Below are positions 7,569-16,893 of a stretch of DNA of 64,000 nt, in pieces. The DNA is taken from assembly GCA_017307855.1 (NCBI GenBank), contig JAFKGD010000014.1, positions 62,001-126,000 on the forward strand, given 5' to 3'. A program made the translations under genes and the position numbers. The notes below the pieces were generated by a model. The model was not told where the DNA came from, made no database searches, and saw nothing but the letters and a program-made list of their open reading frames with translations. This DNA comes from Burkholderiales bacterium. GTDB taxonomy: Bacteria; Pseudomonadota; Gammaproteobacteria; Burkholderiales; Burkholderiaceae_C. Position 1 is the stretch's first letter. Each line of letters starts with the position of its first letter.

Positions 7569-9725
7569 ATGACCGCACGCCGTCTTTTCCTCGTCCTGGG
7601 TGCCTTGCTGCTGGCGCTGGGCACTCTGCGGCCCGCGCTGGCGGCCAACGCCACGGTGGTCACCAGCGAGCGCGTGCGCGCCGAACTGATGGCGCATGCG
7701 CCGCAGGGCGTGGAGCCCGGACAGCCGGTATGGGTGGGCCTGTCGCTCACGCACCAGCCCGAGTGGCACACCTACTGGAAGAACTCCGGCGATTCGGGCC
7801 TGCCCACGTCGATGGAATGGACGCTGCCGCCCGGCGTGATGGCCGGCGACATCGCCTGGCCCGTGCCGCGCAAGATCCCGATCGGCACGCTGGCCAACTA
7901 CGGCTACGAAGACCGCGTGCTGCTGGCCGTGCCGCTGATCGTCACGCCCGACTTCAGGCCCTCCGTCATCCGCCCCGAGCTGGAAGTGAAGTTGCGCGCG
8001 TCGTGGCTCGTGTGCCGCAAGGAGTGCATTCCGGAAGACGGCGAGTTCACGCTGCGGCTGCCCACGCACCTGTCCACCGCCATCAACGGCGCCGAATTCG
8101 AGGCCGCGCTCGCATCGCAGCCCCAGGCGCTGCCGGCGGGAAGCACGGTCACGGTGGACGGGCAGATGCTCAAGGTGACGGCGGCCGGCCTGCCGGCCCG
8201 CCTGCAGGGCCGCGAACTCGAATTCTTTCCCGAAGTGCCCGAAGTCATCGAGACCGCCGGCAGCTGGCGCCAGGCCTGGCAGGGCGCCACCTGGACGGCC
8301 GAGGTGCCGCTGTCGCCGATGCGCAGCCAGAGCCCGCAGCAATTGCCGTTCGTGGTGGCGCTGAAAGACGCGCATGACCGCGTGGGCTGGCGCGCCGATG
8401 CGGCCGTGGCCGGCAATTGGCCACCGGCCGCGGCGCCAGCCGCGATCCCCACGGCCCTGGCCGACGCCCTGGCGCGCAACGCGGCGCAAGGCGGTGCCGG
8501 CGCGCCGCCGGCCGCACCGCCCGCCTTGTCGCTGTGGGCGGCGTTGTTGGGGGCGCTGCTGGGCGGCCTCATCCTCAATCTCATGCCCTGCGTGTTCCCG
8601 GTGCTGGCGTTGAAAGTGGCGGGTTTCGCCCACCACGCCAACGATGCGCCTGCGCGCCGTGCGGGAGGCCTGGCCTATGCGGCAGGTGTGGTGCTGTCGT
8701 TCATCGTGCTGGGCGCACTGGTGCTGGCGCTGCGCGCCACCGGCGAGCAACTGGGCTGGGGCTTCCAGCTGCAGTCGCCTGCTGTGGTGGCGGCGCTGGC
8801 GGCTCTGTTCACGGTGATCGGCCTGAACTTCGCCGGGGTGTTCGAGTTCGGCAGCCTGTTGCCGTCACGGCTCGCCACGCTGCGCGCGCAGCGGCCCACG
8901 GTGGATTCCTTCCTCACCGGTGTGCTGGCGGTGGCCGTGGCATCGCCGTGCACGGCGCCCTTCATGGGCGCATCCATCGGCCTGGCGATCGGCCTGCCGG
9001 CGCCCGTGGCGCTGGCCATCTTCGCGGCCGTGGGCGTCGGCATGGCCCTGCCGTACCTGGCCGCCTGCTGGGTGCCCGCCGTGGCGCGCGCGCTGCCGCG
9101 TCCGGGGCCGTGGATGGATATCTTCCGCCGGCTCATGACTTTCCCCATGTTCGCCACGGTGGCCTGGCTGGTGTGGGTGCTGGGCCAGCAAAGCGGCATC
9201 GACGGCGCGGGTGCGCTGCTGGCCCTGCTGGTGGCGCTGGCTGCTCTGGTCTGGGCGTTGACACTGCGCGGACGCGCGCGCCTGATCGTCGGTTCGGCGA
9301 TGGCGCTGGGCGCCGTGGCACTCCTCGTCTCGCTGGGCCCGGCCGTCACGCGGCTGGCTGATCCGGTGGCGACGGCCGCCAGCGGTGAACGGTGGCAAGC
9401 ATGGGCGCCGGGCAAGGTGGATCAACTGCTAGCCGCAGGCCAGCCCGTGTTCGTCGACTTCACCGCCGCATGGTGCGTGACGTGCCAGTACAACAAAAAG
9501 ACCACGCTCTCCAGCGACACCGTGCTCGCCGATTTCGATCGACGCAACGTCGCCCTGCTGCGCGCCGACTGGACGCGGCGCGATCCCGCGATCACTGCTG
9601 CACTGGCCGCGCTCGGACGCAGTGGCGTTCCGGTGTACGTGCTGCATGCGCCGGGACGCGCGCCGCAGGTGATGACCGAAGTCCTGGGCGCGGGCGAGTT
9701 GCGCGCCGCGCTCGACGCGCTCTGA
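7569..9725 (+). CDS. DsbD/ScsB-like membrane thiol:disulfide interchange protein
   Basis: A 718-residue three-part protein. A signal peptide (LLLALGTLRPALAANA) precedes a periplasmic N-terminal domain of about residues 25-300, with the cysteine pair VCRKECIPEDGEF. About eight membrane helices (residues 317-610) form a CcdA-like domain, with one cysteine in NLMPCVFPVLALKVAGFAHH and another in VASPCTAPFMGASIGLA. A C-terminal thioredoxin-like domain has the CxxC motif in FVDFTAAWCVTCQYNKK. Such proteins pass electrons from cytoplasmic thioredoxin to periplasmic proteins. The N-terminal domain looks closer to ScsB-type than to classic E. coli DsbD. It converges with a small periplasmic protein that has four cysteines. 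Confidence 0.9.
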   Translation: MTARRLFLVLGALLLALGTLRPALAANATVVTSERVRAELMAHAPQGVEPGQPVWVGLSLTHQPEWHTYWKNSGDSGLPTSMEWTLPPGVMAGDIAWPVPRKIPIGTLANYGYEDRVLLAVPLIVTPDFRPSVIRPELEVKLRASWLVCRKECIPEDGEFTLRLPTHLSTAINGAEFEAALASQPQALPAGSTVTVDGQMLKVTAAGLPARLQGRELEFFPEVPEVIETAGSWRQAWQGATWTAEVPLSPMRSQSPQQLPFVVALKDAHDRVGWRADAAVAGNWPPAAAPAAIPTALADALARNAAQGGAGAPPAAPPALSLWAALLGALLGGLILNLMPCVFPVLALKVAGFAHHANDAPARRAGGLAYAAGVVLSFIVLGALVLALRATGEQLGWGFQLQSPAVVAALAALFTVIGLNFAGVFEFGSLLPSRLATLRAQRPTVDSFLTGVLAVAVASPCTAPFMGASIGLAIGLPAPVALAIFAAVGVGMALPYLAACWVPAVARALPRPGPWMDIFRRLMTFPMFATVAWLVWVLGQQSGIDGAGALLALLVALAALVWALTLRGRARLIVGSAMALGAVALLVSLGPAVTRLADPVATAASGERWQAWAPGKVDQLLAAGQPVFVDFTAAWCVTCQYNKKTTLSSDTVLADFDRRNVALLRADWTRRDPAITAALAALGRSGVPVYVLHAPGRAPQVMTEVLGAGELRAALDAL

Positions 9726-9761
9726 CGAGCGGGCCGCTCACGCGCGCCCGCCCGCCGCGCG

Positions 9762-10208
9762 TCACTGCGCGGGCACCGAGCCCGGCGTGCCCGCCGGGAC
9801 TTCATAGACCTGAATGGTTTCCCGGATCACGCCGCCGCCTTCCACGCTGCCGCGCGTGATGGTTGCGCCTTCAGACGGCGCCGTACCCAGCGCACGCGCG
9901 CGGCACGCACTCAATTCTTCGCCCGTGAATACTTCGCAACGCGCGACCGCATTGCCGGTGCGTGTGGACGTTGCCACGCTGGCCTGATCGAGGCGCCCGC
10001 GACGGGCCTCGTCGAGCGCGGCCCCGGCTTCCTGCAGGCACGTGGCACGGTCCTGCTGCGACTGGCCAGACTGGCAGGCAGCGGCCTCCTGACGGTAACG
10101 CTCCTGCGCACTGCTGGTGGCTGCGCCGTCGGCGGCGAGAGCGCCACCGATCGAAAGCCCCACCAGCACCACACCTTGCATGGCACGCGCGATGAATGAA
10201 CGCTTCAT
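9762..10208 (-). CDS. Small exported protein with two cysteine pairs, unknown function
   Basis: I do not recognise the family. The start is placed at 10208 (MKRSFIARAMQGVVLVGLSI), which has a GGAG ribosome site just upstream; an upstream in-frame ATG adds residues without signal-peptide character. The 148-residue product has a signal peptide ending near ALAADG. The mature part contains ACQSGQSQQDRATCLQEAG (Cys-X11-Cys) and RCEVFTGEELSACRARAL (Cys-X10-Cys), then a glycine-rich stretch and a C-terminal IRETIQVYEVPAG. The cysteines suggest two disulfides in the periplasm. The convergent neighbour is a disulfide reductase, but a functional link is only inference. The 267 bp upstream, shared with the catabolic operon, probably hold its promoter. 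Confidence 0.75.
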   Translation of the reverse strand: MKRSFIARAMQGVVLVGLSIGGALAADGAATSSAQERYRQEAAACQSGQSQQDRATCLQEAGAALDEARRGRLDQASVATSTRTGNAVARCEVFTGEELSACRARALGTAPSEGATITRGSVEGGGVIRETIQVYEVPAGTPGSVPAQ

Positions 10209-10342
10209 GATCGACTCCTGCTGTACGTTGAAGGACACGTCGCAGCACCGATGGCCCACAGCGCCATCGCCTGTGCAGCGCGAGTGGAATCAGGTTAGGC
10301 AACCCTCCGAAGCATGGCTGCGAGCCAAGCGCCGACCTGTGT

Positions 10343-10413
10343 GTAGGACGGGCTAGTACTAACCCCATGAGGTAGTCCTACGACTGGCGACACGGCGACA
10401 CGCTTCCTAGAAT
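10343..10413 (+). promoter_or_regulatory. Promoter region of the catabolic operon with inverted repeats
   Basis: GTAGGAC (10343-10349) and GTCCTAC (10375-10381) form a 7-bp inverted repeat around a second perfect palindrome, TAGTACTA (10354-10361). TAGAAT at 10408-10413 is a plausible -10 box, which places the right arm just upstream of the -35 position, as for an activator-dependent promoter. The style resembles sites of LuxR-type activators; the only such protein in the window is at 19753-20340. Confidence 0.4.
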
Positions 10414-10475
10414 TTTTCGAAACGGACACGCGGCGCATTCCTTGCGCGCCGTGCCCTGGAAGGAGACAGGAAAGC

Positions 10476-11645
10476 ATGCGCAACGCCAGCATCGTGGGCT
10501 GGGGTCACACGCCGTTCGGACGCCTGGACGGCGACGACCTCGAAAGCCTCATCCTCGCCGCCGCGCGCGAGGCCATCGCCTCGGCTGCGATCGCGCCGGC
10601 CGATATCGACGCCGTGTTCGTCGGACACTTCAACGCGGGCATGGTGCCCGACGGCTTCGTGGCCAGCCTGCCGATGTCGCTCGACCCCGCGCTGCGCTTC
10701 AAGCCCGCCGCGCGTCTGGAGAACGCCTGCGCCTCGGGCTCGGCCGCGATTCATGCGGGGCTGACGGCCATCGAATCCGGGCGCGCACGCGCCGTGCTGG
10801 TCGTGGGCGCCGAAAAGATGACGGCCGTGAGCGGCGCCGAGGTCACGCGTGCGCTGGCCGGTGCGAGCTACTGGCGCGAAGAGGGCGCCGAGGGCCTCAA
10901 CTTCCCGCGCATCTTCGCGCTGTTCGCGCAGCAGTACTTCGCGCGCTACGGCAACCACGCCGACACGCTCGCGCGCATCGCGGTCAAGAACCACGCCAAC
11001 GGCGCGCGCAACCCGCTGGCGCACATGCGCCGCGCGCTCGACTTCGAGTTCTGCAGCACGGTGTCCGAGCGCAACCCGCTGATCGCCGACCCGCTGCGCA
11101 AGACCGACTGCAGCACCGTGGCCGACGGTGCCGCCGCGCTGGTGCTGGTGCGCAACGACATGCTCGCGCACTTCCCGCGCGCCATCGCCTTCCGTGCGGC
11201 CAGCCACGTCAACGACCTCCTGCCGATGTCGCAGCGCGATCCGCTGGCCTTCGAAGGGCCGCGCCGTGCCTGGGCCGATGCCTATGCCGAGGCCGGCGTG
11301 CGCGTGGACGATCTGTCGTTCGCCGAGGTGCACGACTGCTTCACCATCGCCGAGCTGCTGTCGTATGAGGCGATGGGCCTGGCCGCGCCGGGCCAGGGCC
11401 ATCGCGTGGTGGACGACGGCACGGTGTCGCCTGGCGGGCGGGTGCCGGTCAACCCCTCGGGCGGCCTCAAGGCCAAGGGCCATCCGGTCGGCGCCACCGG
11501 CGTGTCGATGCACGTGATGAGCGCGATGCAGCTCACCGGCACCGCGGGCGAGCTCCAGGTGCCGGGCGCGAAACTGGCGGGTGTGTTCAACATGGGCGGG
11601 TCGGCCGTGGCGAACTACGTGAGCATCCTTGAGCGGACCCGTTGA
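10476..11645 (+). CDS. Thiolase / acetyl-CoA acetyltransferase (SCP2-thiolase type)
   Basis: A 389-residue thiolase-fold protein starting MRNASIVGWGHTPFGRLDGD. The nucleophile is Cys84 in ENACASGSAAIHAG. The C-terminal part has the SCP2-thiolase histidine motif EVHDCFTIAELLSYEAMGL and GGLKAKGHPVGATGVSMHV with the second catalytic His. Such enzymes cleave beta-ketoacyl-CoA to release acetyl-CoA, or act in reverse. As first gene of an operon with an acyl-CoA ligase and an ABC importer, it probably does the final chain-cleavage step of an imported carboxylate. An AGGAGA ribosome site lies upstream. Confidence 0.9.
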   Translation: MRNASIVGWGHTPFGRLDGDDLESLILAAAREAIASAAIAPADIDAVFVGHFNAGMVPDGFVASLPMSLDPALRFKPAARLENACASGSAAIHAGLTAIESGRARAVLVVGAEKMTAVSGAEVTRALAGASYWREEGAEGLNFPRIFALFAQQYFARYGNHADTLARIAVKNHANGARNPLAHMRRALDFEFCSTVSERNPLIADPLRKTDCSTVADGAAALVLVRNDMLAHFPRAIAFRAASHVNDLLPMSQRDPLAFEGPRRAWADAYAEAGVRVDDLSFAEVHDCFTIAELLSYEAMGLAAPGQGHRVVDDGTVSPGGRVPVNPSGGLKAKGHPVGATGVSMHVMSAMQLTGTAGELQVPGAKLAGVFNMGGSAVANYVSILERTR

Positions 11646-11660
11646 AGGCAGAGTGCCCCG

Positions 11661-13199
11661 ATGAACATCGCCCACCTGCTCGCCCGCTCGGCCCGCGTCA
11701 TGCCCCACGACCCGGCCGTGCTGCTGGGCACGCGCGTGCTGCACGACTACGCGGGCCTGGCGCGCCGCGCCGCATCGCTCGCCCGCGCCCTGCGCGAGCG
11801 GCTGGGCCTGCAGGCCGGCGAGCGCGTGGGCGTGCTGATGCGCAACGGCCCGCAATACCTCGACGTGCTGTGGGGCGCCTGGTTCGCCGGCCTGGTGGCC
11901 GTGCCGATCAACTACAAGCTGCATGCGCGCGAGGCCGAATACATCCTGGCCGACAGCGGCGCGCGCGTGCTGTTCGCCGATGCCGACCTGGCGTCCGACC
12001 TGCAGGCCGGTGGCGCGGCGCTGCCGCGGCTGGCGCACGTGATCGACGTCGCCTCGCGCGAGTTCGAGGCGCTGATGTCGGCCACGCCCATGGCCCCCGC
12101 GTGGCGCGATCCCTCCGACGTGGCCTGGCTGTTCTACACCTCGGGCACCACCGGCCGGCCCAAGGGCGTGATGCAGACGCAGCGCAACCTGATGTCGATG
12201 ACGCTGTGCTACTTCGCCGACGTCGATCCGATCTCACCCCGGGACGCCAGCCTGTATGCCGCGCCCATGTCGCACGGCGCGGGGCTCTACAACATTCCGC
12301 ACGTGCTGGCCGGTGCGCGCCACGTGGTGCCCGAATCGCGCGGCTTCGATCCCGACGAGATCCTGATGCTGGCGCGCGAGCTGCGCGAGGTGTCCCTGTT
12401 CGCCGCGCCCACCATGGTCAAGCGGCTGATCGAACGCGCGGCGGCCACGGGCGCCGACGGCGATGGCATCAAGACCGTGGTGTACGGCGGCGGCCCCATG
12501 TACGCCGCCGACATCCAGGAAGCCATGGCAGTGATGGGCCCGCGCTTCGTGCAGATCTACGGCCAGGGCGAGTGCCCCATGGCCATCACCGCGCTCTCGC
12601 GCGCACTGCTGGCCGACCGCGCCCATCCGCGCCATGCCGAGCGCATGGCCTCGGTGGGCGTGGCACAGAGCAACGTCGAGATCCGCATCGCCGCGCCCGA
12701 CGGCTCGCCGCTGTCGGTGGGCCAGACGGGCGAGATCCTCGTACGCGGCGATTCGGTCATGCCCGGCTACTGGGGCAACCCCGAGGCCAGCGGCCAGGCG
12801 CTGCAGCAGGGCTGGCTGTTCACCGGCGACGTGGGCGAGCTCGATGCCGACGGATTCCTCTATCTGAAGGACCGCTCCAAGGACATGATCATCAGCGGCG
12901 GCTCCAACATCTACCCGCGCGAGATCGAGGAAGTGCTGCTGCGCCACCCTGCCGTGCGCGAGGTGGCCGTCATCGGCCGACCGCATGGCGAGTGGGGCGA
13001 GGAGGTGCTGGCCTTCGTGGTGCCGCGCCCGGGCGAGCGCATCCGCACGGACGAGCTCGACGCCCTGTGCCTGGCCCACATCGCGCGCTTCAAGCGTCCG
13101 CGCCACTACCGTGTGGTGGACGAGCTGCCCAAGAACAACTACGGCAAGGTGCTCAAGACCGCGCTGCGCGAGCATGACGCCGCCACGCCGCCGGCCTGA
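11661..13199 (+). CDS. Acyl-CoA synthetase (AMP-forming ligase)
   Basis: A 512-residue ANL-superfamily ligase. The AMP-binding P-loop is LFYTSGTTGRPKGVMQTQRN (about residues 156-175). Further motifs are VYGGGPMYAADIQEAM, QIYGQGECPMAITALSRAL, TGDVGELDADGFLYLKDRSK and the hinge/C-terminal lysine region NNYGKVLKTALREH with the catalytic lysine. It activates a carboxylic acid to its CoA thioester in the cytoplasm. It starts 15 bp after the thiolase. The exact acid is not predictable; the neighbouring ABC importer suggests it is taken up from outside. Confidence 0.9.
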   Translation: MNIAHLLARSARVMPHDPAVLLGTRVLHDYAGLARRAASLARALRERLGLQAGERVGVLMRNGPQYLDVLWGAWFAGLVAVPINYKLHAREAEYILADSGARVLFADADLASDLQAGGAALPRLAHVIDVASREFEALMSATPMAPAWRDPSDVAWLFYTSGTTGRPKGVMQTQRNLMSMTLCYFADVDPISPRDASLYAAPMSHGAGLYNIPHVLAGARHVVPESRGFDPDEILMLARELREVSLFAAPTMVKRLIERAAATGADGDGIKTVVYGGGPMYAADIQEAMAVMGPRFVQIYGQGECPMAITALSRALLADRAHPRHAERMASVGVAQSNVEIRIAAPDGSPLSVGQTGEILVRGDSVMPGYWGNPEASGQALQQGWLFTGDVGELDADGFLYLKDRSKDMIISGGSNIYPREIEEVLLRHPAVREVAVIGRPHGEWGEEVLAFVVPRPGERIRTDELDALCLAHIARFKRPRHYRVVDELPKNNYGKVLKTALREHDAATPPA

Positions 13200-13250
13200 A
13201 CGCCTGTCCCTTCCTCACCCCGACAACGAACAAGACGGAGACAACGCATC

Positions 13251-14186
13251 ATGAAACTGGTCACCTTCGATCTCGCCAACGGACAGCGCCACATCGGCGC
13301 GCTGCTGCCCGGCGAGCAGACCCTGGTCGACTTCACGGCGGCCTCGGCCTCGCCCGCGTTCCGCGACATGCTCGCGCTGATCGACGCCGGTCCGGCCGCG
13401 CTCGATGAAGCGCGCGCGTTGCTGGCCCGGGCCGCATCGCCGCTGAAGCTGGCCGACGTGAAGCTGTGCGCGCCGCTGCCCGAACCGCGCCAGATGCGCG
13501 ACTTCCTGTGCTTCGAGAAGCACTTCCGCCAGGCGCGCGCCAACAGCCACCTGTTCGGCATCCCGGGCGAGCGCGATCCGGCCAAGGTCGAGATCCCGCC
13601 CGTCTGGTACGAGGAGCCCATCTACTACAAGTGCAACCGCTTCTCGGTGGTGGGCACGGGCACCGACATCGTCAACCCGCGCTACTGCAACATGCTCGAC
13701 TACGAGCTGGAGTTCGCCGCCATCACCGGCCGCGGCGGCAAGAACATCGCCAGGGACAAGGCGCGCGAGCACATCTTCGGCTACCTGATCTTCAACGACG
13801 TGAGCGCGCGCGACCAGCAGCGCCGCGAGATGGGCGGCACCCTGGGGCCCACCAAGGGCAAGGACTTCGACACCGGCAACGTGCTCGGCCCCTGGCTGGT
13901 GACGGCCGACGAAGTGCCCGACCCGTACAACCTGACCATGACCGCGCGCGTGAACGGCGAGGAATGGTCGCGCGGCAACAGCGGCGAGATGCACCACCGC
14001 TTCGAGGACATCCTCGTGCATGCATCGAAGGACGAGACGCTGCACGCGGGCGAGTTCTTCGGCTCGGGCACCGTCGGCGGCGGCTGCGGGCTCGAGCTCG
14101 GCAAGTTCCTCAAACACGGCGATGTCGTCGAGCTCGAAGTGACCGGGCTCGGCGTACTGAAGAACCGTGTGGTTTTCCAGCAGTGA
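13251..14186 (+). CDS. Fumarylacetoacetate hydrolase (FAH) family protein
   Basis: A 311-residue FAH-fold protein. The N-terminal segment (MKLVTFDLANGQRHIGALLP) is followed by the catalytic metal-binding domain: DYELEFAAITGRGGKNIARD, YLIFNDVSARDQQRREM, then KGKDFDTGNVLGPWLV and GTVGGGCGLELGKFL. FAH proteins hydrolyse or isomerise beta-diketones and ring-cleavage products such as acylpyruvates, or decarboxylate oxaloacetate. Its place among acyl-CoA enzymes suggests hydrolysis of a ring-derived diketo acid. A ribosome site (ACGGAGA) precedes the start. Confidence 0.9.
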   Translation: MKLVTFDLANGQRHIGALLPGEQTLVDFTAASASPAFRDMLALIDAGPAALDEARALLARAASPLKLADVKLCAPLPEPRQMRDFLCFEKHFRQARANSHLFGIPGERDPAKVEIPPVWYEEPIYYKCNRFSVVGTGTDIVNPRYCNMLDYELEFAAITGRGGKNIARDKAREHIFGYLIFNDVSARDQQRREMGGTLGPTKGKDFDTGNVLGPWLVTADEVPDPYNLTMTARVNGEEWSRGNSGEMHHRFEDILVHASKDETLHAGEFFGSGTVGGGCGLELGKFLKHGDVVELEVTGLGVLKNRVVFQQ

Positions 14187-14211
14187 CATCAACCACCCCA
14201 AGGAGACACGC

Positions 14212-15168
14212 ATGCTGAACTTCACGACTCCCCGCGCCTCGATGCGCACTTTCCTGCGCACTGCCGCGGCGGCGCTGCTGCTCGCGGGCGCGGCGGCCCC
14301 CGCGCTGGCGCAGAAGATCGTCTACGGCTTCTCGGCCTCCACTGCCTTCGCCAACGCCTTCGTGGCGGCCAACGAGGGTCTCTTCAAGAAGCACGGGCTC
14401 GACGTCGAGATGAAGCTGGTGCCCAATTCGGCCACCACGCCGGCCGCGCTCATGGCCGGCAGCCTGCAGATCGCCACCCCCACGGCGCCCAACACCATGC
14501 AGGCCGTGGACCAGGGGCTCGACCTCGTGGTGCTGGCCGGCGGTGGCTACTACACCCGGGGCATGGACGACGTGGCCATCGTGGTGCGGCCCGACAGCCC
14601 CATCAAGACCGCCAAGGACTTCGAGGGCAAGCGCGTTTCCACGCCGGGCCTCAATGCCTTCCTGCATGTGCTGTTCCGCAAGTGGATGATGGAGAACGGC
14701 GGCGACTACAAGAAGGTGACGTTCACCGAGAACGCCTTCGCGCAGTCGCTCGACGTACTGCGCGCCGGCCAGGTGGACGGCGTGCTGGCGGTGCAGCCGT
14801 TCCTCTCGCGCGCGCTGGAAACCAACACCGGCCGTGTCGTCGCGTACTACATCTCCGCGCTGGAGGGTGAAACGCAGTCGGGCTGGCACGTCGCCAACCG
14901 CAAGTGGGCCGATGCCAACCCGCAGCAGGTCAAGGCGTTCAGGGCCGCGATCGAGGAAGCCTCGGCGCTGGCCGCGAAGGATCCGTCGGTGGTGCGCAAG
15001 GCGAACCTGGTCTACATCCCGTTCCCGGCCGACGTGCAGGCCAAGTTCCCCGATCCGAAGTTCAAGGCCGTCATCACGCCCGACGTGGTGGACAAGTGGA
15101 ACAAGATCATGATGGAGCAGGACATGCTCAAGAAGCCGGTCGATCCGGCGCGCCTGATCTACAAGTGA
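14212..15168 (+). CDS. ABC transporter substrate-binding protein (NMT1/SsuA-like)
   Basis: A 318-residue periplasmic binding protein with a signal peptide (FLRTAAAALLLAGAAAPALAQ). The mature protein starts KIVYGFSASTAFANAF and has the family pattern VAANEGLFKKHGLDVEM, followed by AGSLQIATPTAPN. It captures the substrate for the ATPase and two permeases that follow. Start 14212 has an AAGGAGA ribosome site; the in-frame ATG at 14167 lies inside the FAH gene and lacks one. This class binds sulfonates, nitriles, pyrimidine precursors and aromatic acids; the context favours a carboxylate fed to the acyl-CoA ligase. Confidence 0.9.
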   Translation: MLNFTTPRASMRTFLRTAAAALLLAGAAAPALAQKIVYGFSASTAFANAFVAANEGLFKKHGLDVEMKLVPNSATTPAALMAGSLQIATPTAPNTMQAVDQGLDLVVLAGGGYYTRGMDDVAIVVRPDSPIKTAKDFEGKRVSTPGLNAFLHVLFRKWMMENGGDYKKVTFTENAFAQSLDVLRAGQVDGVLAVQPFLSRALETNTGRVVAYYISALEGETQSGWHVANRKWADANPQQVKAFRAAIEEASALAAKDPSVVRKANLVYIPFPADVQAKFPDPKFKAVITPDVVDKWNKIMMEQDMLKKPVDPARLIYK

Positions 15169-15190
15169 CCGACTGCAGGAAGGCACGCGC

Positions 15191-15964
15191 ATGAGCCAGA
15201 CGCAAGGCAGCCCCCTGATGGCCGTCACCGGCCTCGACTTCACGGTGGGCTCGCTCAACATCCTGAGCGACATCACGCTGGAGGTGCGCGAACGCGAGTT
15301 CGTGTGCATCGTCGGCGCTTCGGGCTGCGGCAAGACCACGCTGCTGCGGCTCATGGCGGGCTTGCTCAATCCCACGCGCGGTGCGGTGCGCTACCGGGGA
15401 CGCGAAGTCACCGGGCCCGATCCCGAACTGGCCGTCGTGTTCCAGGACTACGGCCGCGCGCTGCTGCCCTGGCGCACCGTGGGCGGCAACGTCGAACTGG
15501 CGCTGGAAGCGCGCCGCGTTCCGCGCGCGCAGTGGGCCGCCATCGTGCGCGACATGCTCGGCCGCGTGGGCCTGGCCGAGCGCGCCGACGCCTATCCCGT
15601 GCAACTCTCGGGCGGCATGCAACAGCGGCTGCAGATCGCGCGCTGCATGGCGCAGGCGCCGCAGGTGCTGCTGATGGACGAGCCCTTCGGCGCGCTCGAC
15701 GCCATGACTCGCCAGACGCTGCAGGACGAGGTGGCGGGCCTGTGCGCCGATGCGGGGGTCACGGTGGTCTTCATCACGCACGACCTGGAAGAAGCCATCT
15801 ACCTGGGCGACCGCGTGATCTCGATGGACAAGCATCCGGGTCGGCTGTCGGAGACGCTCGACATCGACCTGGAGCGCCCGCGCAACCAGCTCACCACGCG
15901 CGAGACGCCGCGCTTCCTCGAGTACAGGCACAAGCTGTTCAACCTTCTGCCGCCGGGCCATTGA
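15191..15964 (+). CDS. ABC transporter ATP-binding protein (NitT/TauT type)
   Basis: A 257-residue ABC ATPase. Walker A is GASGCGKTTLLRLMAG (about residues 42-57), the Q-loop is VVFQDYGRALLPWRTV, the signature is LSGGMQQRLQIARCM, Walker B is VLLMDEPFGALD and the switch His is in VVFITHDLEEAIYLGDR. It energises import through the two permeases encoded next. It ends one base before the first permease start. Confidence 0.93.
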   Translation: MSQTQGSPLMAVTGLDFTVGSLNILSDITLEVREREFVCIVGASGCGKTTLLRLMAGLLNPTRGAVRYRGREVTGPDPELAVVFQDYGRALLPWRTVGGNVELALEARRVPRAQWAAIVRDMLGRVGLAERADAYPVQLSGGMQQRLQIARCMAQAPQVLLMDEPFGALDAMTRQTLQDEVAGLCADAGVTVVFITHDLEEAIYLGDRVISMDKHPGRLSETLDIDLERPRNQLTTRETPRFLEYRHKLFNLLPPGH

Positions 15965-15965
15965 G

Positions 15966-16763
15966 ATGACGACCTCCGCCGTTCCCTCGTACAGCCTCGG
16001 CGGCCGCGTCGCGCGCGGCGTGCTGTTCCCGCTGGCCGTGCTCGTGTTCTGGGAGTTCGCCGCGCGCAGCGGCCTGCTCAAGGCCGAGAGCCTGTCGTAT
16101 CCCACGGCCATCTTCCGTGCTGCAGTGGGCGTGGTGATCGACGGCACGCTGTTCAAGGCTGCGGCGCAGACCTTCGGCGGCGCGCTGGGCGGGCTGGCCG
16201 TGGGCGCCACGGCGGGCATCCTGGTGGGGGTGGCCTTCGGGCTGTCGCGCACGCTGTCGCAGCTGATGCGCGTGTCCACCGAATCGCTGAGGCCCATCCC
16301 GTCGGTGGCACTGATCCCGCTGGCGCTGCTCATCCACGGCTACGGCTTCCAGATGGAAAGCTCCATCGTCGCCTTCTCGTGCTTCTGGCCGCTGCTCATC
16401 ATCACCGAGAGCGCCGTGCGCGGCATCGAGCCGCGCCTGATCGAGGTGGCACGCGTGCTGGGTTTCGGCGCCGTGCAGCGTGTCACCAAGATCGTGCTGC
16501 CCGCCGCGCTGCCGCGCATCTTCGTGGGCCTTCGCCTGGCGGCCGCCGTGTCGCTGGTGGTGGCCGTCACGGTGGAGATCACCGCCAACCCGCAGGGCCT
16601 GGGCTACGCGCTCGTGGTGGCGCAGGAGAGCATGCGGCCCGACCGCGTGTTCGCCTTCATCGGCTGGATCGGCCTGATCGGCTGGGCCTTCAACGCCGCG
16701 CTGCTGCGTGCGCAGACGCGCTGGTTCGGCCGCATGGGCAACTGGGCGGAGACGTCTTCATGA
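15966..16763 (+). CDS. ABC transporter permease 1 (SsuC/TauC-like)
   Basis: A 265-residue permease with about six membrane helices. The EAA loop, which docks with the ATPase, is EVARVLGFGAVQRVTKIVLP followed by AALPRIFVGLRLA. It ends ...MGNWAETSS. Its TGA stop (16761-16763) overlaps the ATG (16760) of a repeat-built small ORF that leads into the second permease. Two different permeases suggest a heterodimeric channel. Confidence 0.92.
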   Translation: MTTSAVPSYSLGGRVARGVLFPLAVLVFWEFAARSGLLKAESLSYPTAIFRAAVGVVIDGTLFKAAAQTFGGALGGLAVGATAGILVGVAFGLSRTLSQLMRVSTESLRPIPSVALIPLALLIHGYGFQMESSIVAFSCFWPLLIITESAVRGIEPRLIEVARVLGFGAVQRVTKIVLPAALPRIFVGLRLAAAVSLVVAVTVEITANPQGLGYALVVAQESMRPDRVFAFIGWIGLIGWAFNAALLRAQTRWFGRMGNWAETSS

Positions 16764-16893
16764 AACGGAAACGCCCACTCGGCATTGCTGGCGGAGACGT
16801 CTTCATGAAACGGAAACGTCCACTCGGCATTGCTGGCGGAGACGTCTGCATGAAACGGAAACGCCCATTTCAATTTCTGGCGGAGACATCGTC
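16745..16893 (+). repeat. 45-bp tandem repeat carrying ribosome site and start codon
   Basis: Units start at 16745, 16790, 16835 and 16879 (last one partial): lengths 45, 45 and 44 bp. Units 1 and 2 differ at one base (C/T in AAACG[C/T]CCACTC). Each unit carries GGCGGAGACGTC, a Shine-Dalgarno-like GGAG, then ATGAAACGGAAACG. The array begins in the last codons of permease 1 and ends at the start codon of permease 2. Confidence 0.95.
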
